A stretch of 64,000 bases of DNA from Formicarius rufipectus. Taxonomy: Eukaryota; Chordata; Aves; Passeriformes; Formicariidae. Where the stretch lies: assembly GCA_013399695.1 (NCBI GenBank), contig VXAU01004747.1:189588-253587 (forward strand), read 5' to 3'. The position numbers and the translations under genes were made by a program. The notes beneath the pieces were generated by a model that was not told the origin of the DNA, did no database searches, and saw only the letters and a program-made list of their open reading frames with translations. Shown in pieces: positions 49,601 through 61,090 of this stretch. Position 1 is the first letter of the stretch; the number at the start of each line of letters is the position of its first letter.

Positions 49601-51328
49601 TGTGTCCTGCACTCAAGTGCTGCCGGAATCCCCTTGCAAGCTCCAGCAGAAAGTTTGACAAGGAGCAACACTTTTGCAAGGGGTCCCTCAGGACCCTGTT
49701 TGAGGTGCCATCACCTGAGGGGTCCTCCCTGATTCATGGGCTTGTGGGTGACTAAACAGGCATCCTCTTCCCCCAGTTCCTTGAGGTTTTTATTTCAAAC
49801 ACTGGTTTGCTCTACCTTACTGATTCTCCTTCCCACACCCCTCTGTCTTCTCACAGGGCATCCTCGCATTTCTGGCTTTCCGGAGACTCAGAGACATTAA
49901 TTTCCAGGAGGAATACAATACCCTGTTCCCTAACTCCCCGTCCTTGCTGCCTTAGTGTCCCTTGCTGATGGAAGAGCTTGGGGGAAGGGGTGGAGGGATG
50001 CAGCTGGAGGAAGTCACTGAGCAGAGCCAGTTCCAGTGCCATGACCATGGGCGTGTGGTCACTGCAGGGCATTGGATAGTAAGACATGGGCCACTGAAGT
50101 GGAGTTGGGTTATCCACTGAATGGGGGATTTCCCTTTGGAGAATTGGAACTGGCAATTTCTTCTCCTCCTCTGCTTCCTTCTCCTCCTCACCCATACCCT
50201 AACTAATGCTGTGTAACACCACCGTGCCTTTCTTTTGATGATTGCTCAGGCCTAATACTTCAGCCAGGAGATGCCCTCTGCCCCTACCACTTTATCTCTT
50301 CCATTTCTTCCTCAACCTCATTCCTCAAAAACCTCTCCCTGCATTACCTGCTAGATCACGCACCTCTATAATGGATGCTCTGGGACAACACACCATGCTT
50401 GCTGGGGTCCACAGTGCTGAACCCTGTGCCCAGGCTCCCTCAGTCCACCAAAAGGTGTCCTACCTGCAGTGCCTGCAGCAGGAAGCAGCAGTTCACTTGC
50501 GAACCATCCCCTGGACTGGGAAGCTGCTGCCTTGCCTCCTGCTGCGCCTTCCCAAGCTCTGTGCTGCACCATGAGGGTATTGACTGGTGAAGAGTTATGG
50601 GGGGGAACTTCTACCTCACTACTTTGTGCCAAATCCCGATCACCTTCCTGGCCTCCACAAGCAAAATGGCAGCGTACATCCAGCCCAACAGCCAAACCTG
50701 CCGTAGTGTTGCTGAGGCAGATTGCCTTCCCACAGGCAGGATGGGCTGAATGCAATAAGCACATGCCAACTGAGCCATGTTGGTGAAACCCCATTGCCAG
50801 GCAGAAGGTTCCCAGCACATCCCAGAGAGCAGGGAGCCCTGGCAGGCTGCACACAACCAGCTGCACTCGCAGACATCCCTGCCCAGCCCTCCTCTGGTGG
50901 GCTCATGCTTTCTGTAGGACAGCTTGGACTTCCATGCTCTTGGGGGTGTTTCACCAGTGGTCTGCCAGGTGGGCCTTGCACACTAATCCGTAACCACTAC
51001 TAACCCCTCTTTTCTTTGTTTCTCCTTTTTGGTACATTCCCCCTGTTTTTCTCCTCTTCCCTCCCCTCTCTGCTTCCCATCTCTTCCCTCCACCTCCTCT
51101 CCCTTAAAGGTGGGCCAGGCATTCCTGGCGTATCAGCGTTTCCAGCTGGGTGCCGATTCAGCCCTCTTCTCCCAGGACTACATGGACCCAAGCCAGGATT
51201 CCGGCATGCCTTATGCTCCCTACACGAACGAGGAGGATGCCACAGATGCGGTGGGGACATACCAGCAGCCCCCTCCAGCAGATGCTTTCGACACTGAGAC
51301 ACAGGGGTACCAAACGCAGAACTACTGA
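46687..51328 (+). CDS. SYNGR1: SYNGR1, synaptogyrin-1, exons 2-4 (first exon not found)
   Basis: Tetraspan MARVEL-domain protein of synaptic vesicles, involved in vesicle cycling and short-term plasticity. Exons are 46687-46924, 48364-48509 and 51110-51328 (stop 51326-51328); splice sites are GT-AG and phases agree. Exon 2 encodes FSIVVFGSIVNEG, a vesicle-lumen loop with two cysteines, and a second membrane span (GVLAFLSCLLYLALDAYF) ending VKDRKKAVLSDIGVS. Exon 3 gives the third span (FWAFLWFVGFCFLTNQW) and the start of the fourth, which exon 4 completes. The cytoplasmic tail is Tyr/Gln-rich (ALFSQDYMDPSQDSGMPYAP) and ends YQTQNY. These exons total 603 bases (200 residues). The full-length human protein has 233, so about 33 N-terminal residues encoded by exon 1 are missing and may lie in the gap at 35802-36158. 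The ATG at 46663 is in the intron and is not taken as the start. Confidence 0.95.
48809..49013 (-). mobile_element. CR1 LINE 3' fragment in the SYNGR1 region, minus orientation
   Basis: The plus strand begins CATAGAATCATACAATAG and GGGTTGGAAGGGACCTTTAA, then GCCATCTAGCCCAACCCCC and TGAATGTTTCCAGAGATGGG, a textbook reversed CR1 3' end. It lies between SYNGR1 exon 3 and the alternative terminal exon. Confidence 0.9.
49857..49955 (+). CDS. SYNGR1: SYNGR1 alternative terminal exon (short-isoform C-terminus)
   Basis: After a good acceptor (TCTTCTCACAG) an in-phase frame reads GILAFLAFRRLRDINFQEEY and continues NTLFPNSPSLLP before TAG at 49953-49955. Joined to exon 3, which ends in phase 0 at 48509, it replaces the usual tail with 32 residues. 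Human SYNGR1 short isoforms end in a similar peptide containing RRFKDLSFQEEYSTLFP, so this is very likely the same alternative last exon. It removes the Tyr/Gln-rich tail of the long form and changes the end of the fourth membrane span. No AATAAA was seen between it and exon 4, so its poly(A) site is unknown. Confidence 0.85.
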   Translation, partial: GILAFLAFRRLRDINFQEEYNTLFPNSPSLLP

Positions 51329-51485
51329 ACCACTGACGCCCCTTTCCCTTCCCCTTTCCTTTCTGTCCCCTTTCCCATTCCTGGCAGAAAGCCAAGGCAC
51401 AAACCAGACACGTACACAGTGGTACTAGAGGTGGCTCTCAGCTATGCTCCAGCCTTCTGGGTCATCTGTTTTTATTTATTGTTTT

Positions 51486-51521
51486 TAAAAAAGGAAAAAA
51501 AAAAAAAAAAAAAAAAGAAAA
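51486..51521. repeat. Poly(A) tract in the SYNGR1 3' UTR
   Basis: AAAAAAGG followed by a long uninterrupted A run and AAGAAAAAG. It is about 160 bases after the stop codon; it could cause internal oligo-dT priming in cDNA libraries. Confidence 0.75.
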
Positions 51522-54500
51522 AGTGTTTCCCCATCACCTCTTCTTTCTCCTCTTCCCTCAAGCTACCTGTGAGATTTTCCCAAAATTGGCATTGTGACAG
51601 GAAGGTCCCCCCTTTCCTCCTCTTCCTCCTGCCTTTCTGCAGATGGCAGAGTGTGTCCAGTGGGCAGGAAAGGGGCTATGGTACCAGCAAGAAAGGGAAG
51701 AGAATGTTGAAAACAGAAGGGAAGAAATCAGTGGGAGCAGGGACCTTCCTAGAAGAGACAGTTTCACTAAAGGCTGGAGTAAATGTGGGAGCATCCAGAT
51801 CGGTCTGGAACACCTGGTGGCTCAGGGAGGGAAATGGTGTTGGAGTCAGCATACAGGAGTGTGAGGATGGGGCCTGGAGGGCAGCAGGAGTAACATCCCC
51901 CATGTAAAGATGGGGTTTTTTTCCTGCCACTTGCTAGTGAGGGAGGGGTGTTTTGTTTTTAGAGGGTTTGGAAAGAAGTGGTATTTGAGCAGGTGGAGCA
52001 CAAAGAGAAAAATGGGAAGGAAAATAGGAAGATTTGCAGGTACAATCAAGAATCACAGGCGCATCTGCAGATTACAGCAAGAGACTGAGCAGAGCAGAGG
52101 TCCAGTGCCATGAGATCCACTCCTTCCCCAGTCCCCTTGATTGTGCTGGAGGTGGTTCCCCTCAGCTTTACATTCTGCTCACTGGTCTTCTCAGACCAGT
52201 GTTTGATGAAGTAGGAAGGGAGCCATGTATCCCTGGGCCCGTGGGATACAGTGCCTGTGGGAGAAAGGATGGAGAAGGTGGGCTTCTAGGGGCCCCTGAG
52301 CATCCTCAACCCCAGCTGGGCTGGTTCGATGGGGAGAGGGGAGCTTTGTCATTTCACCCTGGGTGGGAGGAGGAGAGGATAGACAGTTCTGCTCCTCAGG
52401 TCCTGCTGAACATTCCTCTGCTAGAACACTGCAAAACCTTTTGCTTGATACCATCTTTGCAGCACACAAGAGTGGAGCAGGACGTTACTTGGAAAGAAAT
52501 ACTGCTGCTGGGATGGCCAGCATGCATCTGGCTCTTGGACAGAGGTGCAGCCAAGTGGGGAAGGATCCTGCCCTGCACAGCTGTGCTTTGCCTCCCACTC
52601 AGATGGGGAGGAAGTCTTTGTGTGCAGAGAATTGGGCGGGGCCAGACTGAGCTCTCTGAGAACTGGTCTTTCTGTACTTGCCATAGACTCCAACTTAGTG
52701 CTCTGCTGCAGGATCTCAGATCCTGGATGACTTAAAAGCCTCGCCTAGGTGGCAGCAGTGCCTCTTAGATAAAGCTCATGTGGCTATCATTCCACAGTCT
52801 GATTCTGCTCCAAGACACAGCTGTGGAAATCCACTCTCTGTTCCAGGATAGAAGTAAGGTCTGTGTGTGAATACAGATTCACAGGTTTTCCGTGAAGGGA
52901 AATAATGCAGCAATAGTTACCTGGGCAATTGTCCCTGGCACAGACATCTCCCAGAGCACAAGATGCAGGGTTTACCTTGCAGCAGTGAGGAGCTCCATCC
53001 CCCAGACAGCCACCCTGCTTGATGCAACACTGGTCCCTGTAGCAGAGATCAGGAGCAGATCCAAAATCTGTGGCTGTCTCTGCTGTGCACCCAGTCTATT
53101 CCTTGTAGCACCCATAGGAGTTGGGAAGATGGGACACAGGTCTGGCCTGTGGCTGTGTGAACATCTCTTCTGGAGGACACTGGAGTTACCTGTCCTTCCC
53201 TCCTCCAACTGGGACTCCTTTCCAGCTACCCCACAATGATAGGGAAGGAGTGGGAACTGTAGAGCAGCAGGCCCCCAAGAGGGAAGTGAGGCAGTGTTCT
53301 CTGCTGTATATAGACACTGTTTCTGCCTGCTCCTACCAGCAGACTTATGCTGCTGGTGGCTGTCTCCATGGCTTGCCCTCCCCGTGGCTTGCCCCACAGT
53401 GCTAGTAGTTTTCCACTGGTGAGGATGGGAGAGGGGGACCAGCTAGCCCCATGGACACAGCAGGAATGACTGGGCACACATCCCTTGCTCTGTGGCTGCA
53501 AGTGAATGCAATACTGTAAATAGGAGGGGTATTCTTTAGAAGGAAGCCCCTTGAGCTTCATTTTCTCTAGGTTTAGCCTAATATTTAGGCTTAGGATGAG
53601 TTTACTTTATTGAGAGAGGTTCATTGTGACTGTGGCTGTGGAGGGAGCTGCCTCCAGTCTGTCTCCCACTAGGGGAGAAGAATGAACAAATCATGAGGTG
53701 GAGGAAGAAAGAAATTAGTTGTACTCACCCAAACTCATCTGTGTCATCCTTCTTGCTTTCATTTGGGGTGTGGGGAGGGAACCAAGAGCAGGAGGAGGAA
53801 GAGGCTGTAAGTAACAAGCACTCAGCACAAAAAATGTGTTGTACTTTTTAGATGGAACTGCCCATCACCTGTGCCCTCTCCTCAGTGAGGGACCAGGGGC
53901 ACAAGGAAAGGTACGGACAATATGTGGGGGGTCTACCTGAGGCTCTGTTTTGGGGTATGACACAGGAGCATCTTATATACCCCTTCTCCCATCAGAGTTA
54001 TGCAGATGACTAAACACCATTTGAGGCTGACTGATGAGCAAGGTTTTCTTTATCCTCTTTGGCTTGCTTCCCTCATGGTACTGGCTGATGGGCTCAGGTG
54101 GGCTTGAGGCTGGAATGTGCTTCTCCCTTTGAGCCAGCACTTCAGTGAGACATGAGCCAGGTGGCTTCATCCTGGGTTACTGCCCATCTCTGTGTCCCTC
54201 TCCTCCTTGCTTTGCATTATAGGAAGGGTATTGTGTGGCAGGGGACACTACAACAATAGGTATTCGGACAACTTCTTGCTTCTGTTCATGGCAGAAGACA
54301 TAGCTCCTTGGATTGATGTGCTTTCAGCCTTTGCAGTGGAGGGTTGGCAGTGACAGACCTGGATATGGGAGTCCCCTTGTTTGCAAGTAGCTCTTTAAAA
54401 TGCAAAATGCAATTTTGAGTGGCATTTGGCTGGTTCTGATGAACTGAGATGAGACATACAGATATACAGACCTACCCAAAGGGCTGGTTATCTTATCTTA

Positions 54501-55182
54501 GGCACTTCTGATAAGGTGCTGCCTGTTTCTGGTGATCATAGGCAAGACCTGAGCAGCTGGCTAGAACATGTCCCTATTGTATACTAAATGTGGATGATAC
54601 CAGCCCCACTCTAGAGATCAGAGGGAAGGCTGTATAAGCAAAATGTTCAGGCGGCTTTCTTCCCCCTTTGCCATTTGTCCAGATTATGCATCCCTTGTTG
54701 GGAACAATGTCCCCTTGATGTCTTCTTATCTTATAAAGCTCCCAAGTAAGGAACTGTCTTGTGGAAGGAGAGGCTCTGAAGGGCAAAGAGATGATGAAAC
54801 TTTGCCCCAGCTCTATCTGTGGCTTCAGCCTCCTGATGTGTCCCCATCCTTGACTCACCCATATCCTCACCACCACCCTATTCATCACCTCATCACACAC
54901 ACCCTTCCTGTCTGCGTACTCTTGGCAGTTTCCTCAGGAGAGGAAGTGTCTTTGTCCTTGCTCTCTCACAAGCACTTGGGAGGACCCACAAAGGCAGCAT
55001 TGCAGTGTGGTTCCCACAGGAGTCTCAGCTCTGGTTCCCAGAGCAGGTACAAGGCAAGGAGCCCAGTGAGGCCACCTCATGCAGCAAGCTCAAACCATCC
55101 ATCCATACAATTCCCTGCTGCCTGTGGCATTTGTAACACCACCTGGGCTGCCCTGCCCCTTCCCCTGCCACATTGCTGCCTG

Positions 55183-55256
55183 TGTATAGTATATATATTA
55201 TATATATATATTTAAAGAGATGTATAATATAAAGCTATACATATATACGTATATAC
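55183..55256. repeat. TA-rich simple tract in the SYNGR1 3' UTR
   Basis: Alternating TATATATA with short interruptions, ending ATATATACGTATATACG. It can fold on itself and may be polymorphic in length. Confidence 0.7.
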
Positions 55257-55463
55257 GATGACTCATGGGTGGCATGCTGCATACAGGATCCTCTTGAGTG
55301 GTCTTGTCTAAGCCCGAGTGTCCCTTCACCCCTCCCCCCCATGCCCCTGTCCCCAGCCGTTCCAAAATCGAACTACAGCGAACCCCGCCACCTCAGCACC
55401 TGTGTTTACAATGTCCTATATATTTGTGGTTAACAAAGTGAAGGTGGTAACTACTGGTGTCTC

Positions 55464-55469
55464 AATAAA
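55464..55469 (+). terminator. SYNGR1 distal polyadenylation signal AATAAA
   Basis: CTCAATAAAGTTATGATG is followed by a GT-containing stretch and lies 4.1 kb after the stop codon. The next plus-strand gene, TAB1, starts 5.2 kb further on, so this is the best candidate for the end of the long SYNGR1 transcript. Confidence 0.6.
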
Positions 55470-55499
55470 GTTATGATGTTCAAAATAACCAAACTATAT

Positions 55500-58400
55500 G
55501 GAAAAAAAATGGTCTGCATTTTCTTCTTTGGGGAGGAATGGCTTTTTCAGCTTGGTTTGCTGTGAGAGCATTGGTTCCTGTGCACCTCAATGGCCAAGCT
55601 GGCAAGTTTAGTGACAATCAGTGGCTTGAATGGAAGAGAGAGACTTAAAGAACTACCCTTATTGAGGTATTTCATGGGGGAGTTAATGGTTACTTGTTTG
55701 ACTTGGCCTAAGTTTTGAATCACACACACCATCAAGTGTCTCTCACCTAATCAGTAGGAAAACATAAGGAGCCTGTGACCATTCCTCAGGTGTCTGGTAT
55801 AGTGCATGTTTTCAAAACAATCAAATTCAGGGAAACAGGCTCTTGGGGCACTGCTGACAGTGGGTCTCAGTGATTGCTAGTCCAACACTAAAAAGGATCT
55901 CATTTCAACAGGCTCTGCAATAAAAATGAAACTCAAAATCCCATCCTGCACTAATGCTTGGGTAAAGCTTCCTTCTCATCCCTTTGTAAGGAGTCTGTCA
56001 CCTGACTACTTGAGTATTTCCCAGCCCCTGTGGGGTTTGAGAACAGTAAGCAGAAGCACATGGTGGTGAACAGGCTCTGTCCAGTCTTCCAACAGGCTCT
56101 ATCCAGTTTTCTAAACTATCTCCCCTCTTGGGGACACAATTGAGCACACACTGCAGCTCCATATCAGATTATATGCCACAGTGTTGATGGACTGACGGAT
56201 CTGTTTCATGATTAATTTTGTTTGGACAAGACCCTTTGTACAGTCATGGCTTTTTTGAGGTGAACGTGTTGTGGAGATACCATGCCCACAGAAAGGCAAA
56301 TGTCTGTGTTGGCAACAGGTGGAGTTAAAAACTTGGGAGACAAGATCTTACCAGAAGCAAATATTTCAGATGAATAAGACTCTAACATTACTAGTTTGTT
56401 TGTGTTTTCTAATAATTTGAAATCTCTATGCTTTCTGGGATTTCAAGCACACGAGTCATCTTTTGAAGCTTGTCCCTGCAGCCATGACATCCAGAAACAT
56501 AATTCTATTATGAAGCTGGTTTTTTTTAAAAAGAAGTTCGCATAATCTCAGGACTCAAGAAGATGAGACTTTGTTTAATATCAAGGAACTTAATGAAATG
56601 ATACATTTTGGCACAACTGAAACAACCCCATTTCCCTCCCTAAAAGATCCAGCTGGCCTAAAGCTCTGTATGAGCTCTGTTTTGCAGTGGTATTTGGCTC
56701 TCTCTTGGGGAGATCAGCACTCTCTCATCATTCCCCCTTTATCTGTCTGTGGCTCTCCCCATTGGCTTTCCAACTCTGGAGGGTGCTGGGGGAAGGGAGC
56801 TGTTCTTTCCAGATTTCCTTCCTTAATACTTCTTTCTATTGCCCCATCTTGTTTCTTTGCCATTCCAGCATGTCTGGAAACAGTGGCCTGCAGAGGAGTG
56901 AGGAGCATTAGGGCAGCTGTGCCTGTGGAAAGCATCAGGCTGAAGAGATAGATGGGGAGACCTCGGGGTGGAGCTGCCTGAGGGCTCACAATACCACCCC
57001 CTCCACCACCCTTCTGTCTGCCGTAGGAGCAGAGCCAGCTTGTCAGAGAGAGCTTTTTTTTCCATATTACCTCCTGCAAGCCTTGCCAGATATCACTTTC
57101 TAGCCCCAGCCTCCGTTACCATTACAACAAGGTGGAAAAAAAATCTCCCTGAACATATCTCACACGTGGTCAGTAGAGAGAAACAAAATGATGTGATGGC
57201 TTCTGCTGGTGATCTTGGATATGCTTCCTGTTGTGTACAGTTTCCAAGCACCTGCAAGAGCCCTGTGCTGGGGCTGCCCCAAGCTCCCTGCTCCCCATGG
57301 TATGTTGTTCGGTCCTGCTGTTCATCTTTCATCCAGCAGCCAAGCAGTGACCATGCTTCTTCCTTTCCTGCAGAGAAAGCTTTGGTAAAAACAGGAAGGC
57401 AGCAGTACAGCTTGACACCAGAAATACCATGTGTATAATCCCTAGCACTGGGGATAGAGAAAATATGAGAGTAATTACAAAAGGAGGGAGAGGGAGAGAG
57501 AGAGAGGAATGAGAAATGTGGGAGTTCAATGTGAGAGAGGGAACTGTATATCTGGTAGTCACTGAATCATATAATTAATTTACTTCTGCATGGATGGTGA
57601 GGTTCAGTGACCAATATCCTGCATTCCTGGGAAGATTTTGGCTTCATGGGAATAAAGCATGGCAATTTCTGAGAGGAATTACACAAAGTAAGAAGCATAA
57701 GTGAAAGGCAAAATAAAGCTGATCAGCCAACAAAAATTTGGTGCAATGTTTCCTCTTCTAAGTGCAGCATAAAGCTTTTGATCTCTGTGAGTAGACATTC
57801 ACAGAGCAGCACACCAGCTTCAGTTGCACTTTCCTTTGGAGGATAGCGAAATGCTGGACAAACATGCATTTAACACTGCAAATGGCCTTGTTTGCTGAAT
57901 CTTACTGTTCACTTTTTTTCCCAGGCCAAGTAGTTAATTGCCTCACTCAAGGTTAGGGCAGAAGCTCAGTGACAGAACTACAGGAATATCCAGGTAGAAT
58001 TTGGCACAAGTATTTTCACCAAGAAAAAAAATGCTTGGCACCAGGTCTGTGTTCCAGCCCAAACTGGCAGAAAAAAATAAATCAGAATGACAATTACTGA
58101 CTAGGAGCTGAAGCCAGATATTTAAATTAGGAGCAGGGCACATTTTTAACTGCAAGGGATGACAAACCATTGTACAAACAAGGAAAGTGGCAGCATTTCT
58201 AGCTTGTATCTTTAGGAAAGTTGTTTTGCTCTCTCATTGAGTTCACATTCTGTCTTATCGCACCCTCACACAGACTCTTCTTTTTTTGGTCTCAAAAGCA
58301 CTCATTTATGGATAGAAGAAGACAGAAATGACTCTTAAATTCCCAGTCCTGCAATGCAATATATGCTGGCAGTCTCTGAGCATATACCCAAAGCCTTGCT

Positions 58401-59827
58401 GATTTCAGTGGTGCTCTTAGCAAGGACAGGGTCTGACTGTGCTCACCAACGTGCATGACTGCAACCTTCAATGGCATTAAATAATCATCAGCTGCTGCTG
58501 CTGCTGCAATGCTGAAAAAGTGACATCGTGTTTTAAGGTGAAGACACTTGCCTGTAGCTTTTTAATGACAGGGACAATGCTGTGCTATGCATTTTTCTAC
58601 AGCACCAGGAATTCTTCTTGATACTGGTAAGAAAACAAATCTTTGTCAGTACTAAATCTGTCCATCCTACTCTTAATACAGATCTGAGACCCATTCCTAT
58701 AATTATTTGTATCTATTCACAGTTTTATTCACAGGAATACATCAGTGAGACCAAGTTTATGCAGAAGCCTAAAGATGAGGAAACATGTTTGTAGACTGAT
58801 GTTCTAAATGTAGCATTTTCTTCTATCTTTGCCCAATATAACCTTAAAAAAAATAAAGTAATTCTGTCTGTGTACCTAATTCTGCTTCAATGGCTGTATA
58901 TTTGTGAACCTTGTGTGAAGGGGAAGGATTTTTAACCTTTGTGTATTTGGAAGAAAGAGATGTAGCAAAACAATAGACAGAGGATTTACGGGAATGTAAG
59001 CTCAAATCCTCCCGGCAGAGTGCCCTGCAGCAAAAACCCATCATTCCATGGAATAAGGTTAATTAACTGGCAATTATTTCTGAAGTTCATCTGAATCAAA
59101 TATACCTGCCACAAAGATGTCATTAAAAGAGAATCAAGCCACTGATGGAAGTCATGACTACTTAATGCTCCCACCCTCTTCATTGCACTGCTACCCATGA
59201 GTGAAACTGCACGTCTCTCATGCTGGAGCCCCTTCAGCCACGATTCACTCAGGGAAACATGCTCTTCCTGAGCTCCCCTGTGCCACAGCCCGACTGTGGG
59301 CCAATGCCACTCACACTCCCAGAGGGCTCTTCCACTAACTTACAATGTTAAGAAAGTGGTGAGAATGAATCTTGTGTCTTCCCTCCTGCTCCAGCTGAGC
59401 TGATTCAATGGAAACAGCCTGCATCTGCCTAGAAAGGGTTTTAAAGAAGAGCAGAATCAGTGATCCCTGGTTTTGTCTGTACTGTTCAGGCAGGCACACA
59501 AGTGATTTTATTGTTGTGCCTGATTCAAGACCACAGTACTTCCCCAAAGTCAGCTGTTCTAGACACCTTCCCATCGCTGCTCTGAGGACCCGATCCAGCT
59601 ACTTCCTTGTTATGAAAGGGCAGGAGACAGACTCAAAGCTAGACACATGGATGCCTCATGGTATATGTGCAGCAGGATGCAGCTGAGAGCTGGTACCTGG
59701 GCTCGCTCCTCCCTGGAGGTTGCTTGAAACATGATGAACTGCTGAGAAAACCACTTCAACACCAGGCTCCCTCAGGGCTCTCTAGCACCCAATTCACGGG
59801 ATCCAGGATTCACAGCACCAATTGTGC
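55500..59827. other. Intergenic sequence between SYNGR1 and TAB1
   Basis: No conserved frame or RNA gene was recognised. It contains a GA tract (57482-57508) and a short CTG run near 58491. It is AT-richer than the flanking genes. Confidence 0.55.
57482..57508. repeat. GA microsatellite
   Basis: GGAGGGAGAGGGAGAGAGAGAGAGG, a short purine-only tract between SYNGR1 and TAB1. Confidence 0.7.
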
Positions 59828-60293
59828 CTCGAGTACTGTGTTCAGTTTTGGCCTCCTCTAAAAAGGACACTGATGTGCTGAAGCGTGTGCAGTGAAAGGC
59901 AACAAGGCTCTTGAAAGGTCTAGAAAACATGCCTTTACAGAGAATGGCTGTGGGAGCTGGATTTATTGTCGAGGAGGCTCAGGGGACACCTCATAGCTCT
60001 CTACAACTCCCTGAAAGGAGGGTGCAGTGAGGTGGGGGCCGGTCTCTTCTGCCATCCTGCAGTGAGAGGACCAGACGAAATGGCCTTAAGTGAGACAAGG
60101 GAGATTCAGAGGAGATATTAGAAATTGGAATAGGTTTCCCAGGGAGGTGCTGGAGTCACCACGCCGAAGGTGTTTAAGAGGCGTCTGGACCTGGTGCCGG
60201 GTGATGTGGTTTGGGGGCTACAGCGGCAGTTCATGGCTGGACTGGATGGTATCACAGGTGTCTCCCAGGTCTCTTCCATGGTGATTCCTACTC
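59828..60293 (+). mobile_element. CR1 LINE 3' fragment upstream of TAB1
   Basis: Readable CR1 landmarks in order are GTACTGTGTTCAGTTTTGGC, AGCGTGTGCAGTGAAAGGCA, CATAGCTCTCTACAACTCCC, AATGGCCTTAAGTGAGACAA, GGAATAGGTTTCCCAGGGAG and CTGGACTGGATGGTATCAC. The element is 5'-truncated and ends about 190 bases before the TAB1 CpG island. Confidence 0.88.
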
Positions 60294-60479
60294 TACTACT
60301 CCACGAGCCTCACAACCCTGCCCCTCTTCCCTCGCCCTCCACACACACGCTGGCAGCGGCGGCCAAGAGGCGCTTCTTTCCCGTACAGCCGAGGACCGTG
60401 GGTAACAAACGGAGACCTCTGCCTTGGACCTCGACGAGAAGCAAGGCGTGACCACAGGGAATACCCGAAGAATTCCACC

Positions 60480-61090
60480 TCCCCGGGATTCTCCTACGGC
60501 TGTGCCCGGGGCTGTGGGGCAGAAGGGAGGAGGACCCCGGCTGTGCCCGGTGCTGTGGGGCGGGAAGGAGGAGGAGCCCGGGCGGGCCCGGCGCTGTGGG
60601 GCGGGAGGGAGGAGGAGCCCGGCGCTGTGGGGCGGGAAGTGTCCGCTCCTGGTGCAAGATGGCGGCGCAGAGGAGGAGTCTGCTGCAGAGTGTGAGTGGC
60701 GCCTTCCTCCCCCCGCCGTGCGAGCGCTCGCACCCCTCGGCTGGCAGCGAGGGTGTCTCCGGGCCTCCTCTTCACCCGCCCCCCGCGCTGCCGTGTGGGA
60801 AGGGGGAGGTCCCCCCTCGGCAGAGCGATGGGTTGGTGCCCTCCTGCCCCCCGTGCCGCCTCAGGGCAGGGGGTTCGTCCTGACGGGGGGCCCTGCGTGG
60901 TCGGCCCTGGGCTGACCGGCCGCGCTGCAGCGCTGGGGGCCGCGGGGTCTGGGGCGGCCGTGCCGGTGCTGCGGGGTCAGGGGTGTCCCGCTGTGTGAGG
61001 GGGCAGCTGGCGGCTGCAGGCCGTGAGGGGCATGGCGGCCCCGGCCGGGTGTCCCTCATGTCTGGCTGCAACAGCAGGGCCCGGCCCCCT
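60480..61090. promoter_or_regulatory. TAB1 CpG-island promoter
   Basis: A CpG- and GC-rich block surrounds exon 1. No TATA box is visible. The start codon sits in CAAGATGGCGGC (from 60655), a strong YY1-type motif that is common at TATA-less promoters and can overlap the initiation codon. GC boxes (GGGGCGGG) recur at about 60557, 60598 and 60629. The transcription start is not determined. Confidence 0.7.
60511..60645. repeat. GC-rich minisatellite in the TAB1 promoter
   Basis: Units beginning GCTGTGGGGC start at 60511, 60552, 60593 and 60624, i.e. periods of 41, 41 and 31 bases. The body is GGAAGGAGGAGGAGCCCGG-like. Each unit carries a GC-box-like core (GGGGCAGA or GGGGCGGG), so copy number would change the number of possible Sp1-type sites. 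The fourth copy is partial and runs toward exon 1. Confidence 0.8.

Larger units (their letters stand above)
51329..55490 (+). other. SYNGR1 3' untranslated region (inferred)
   Basis: From the stop codon to the AATAAA at 55464 there is no supportable coding sequence, which matches the multi-kilobase 3' UTR of the long SYNGR1 mRNA. It includes an A-rich tract (about 51486-51521), a TA-rich block near 55183-55256 and a U-rich motif CTATATATTTGTGG near 55417. Continuity of the transcript is inferred, not shown. Confidence 0.6.

Noticed and set aside
60424..60915. Long open frames on both strands over the TAB1 CpG island
   Set aside because: GC-rich DNA lacks stop codons by composition; the real TAB1 frame starts at 60659 and leaves by splicing at 60691.
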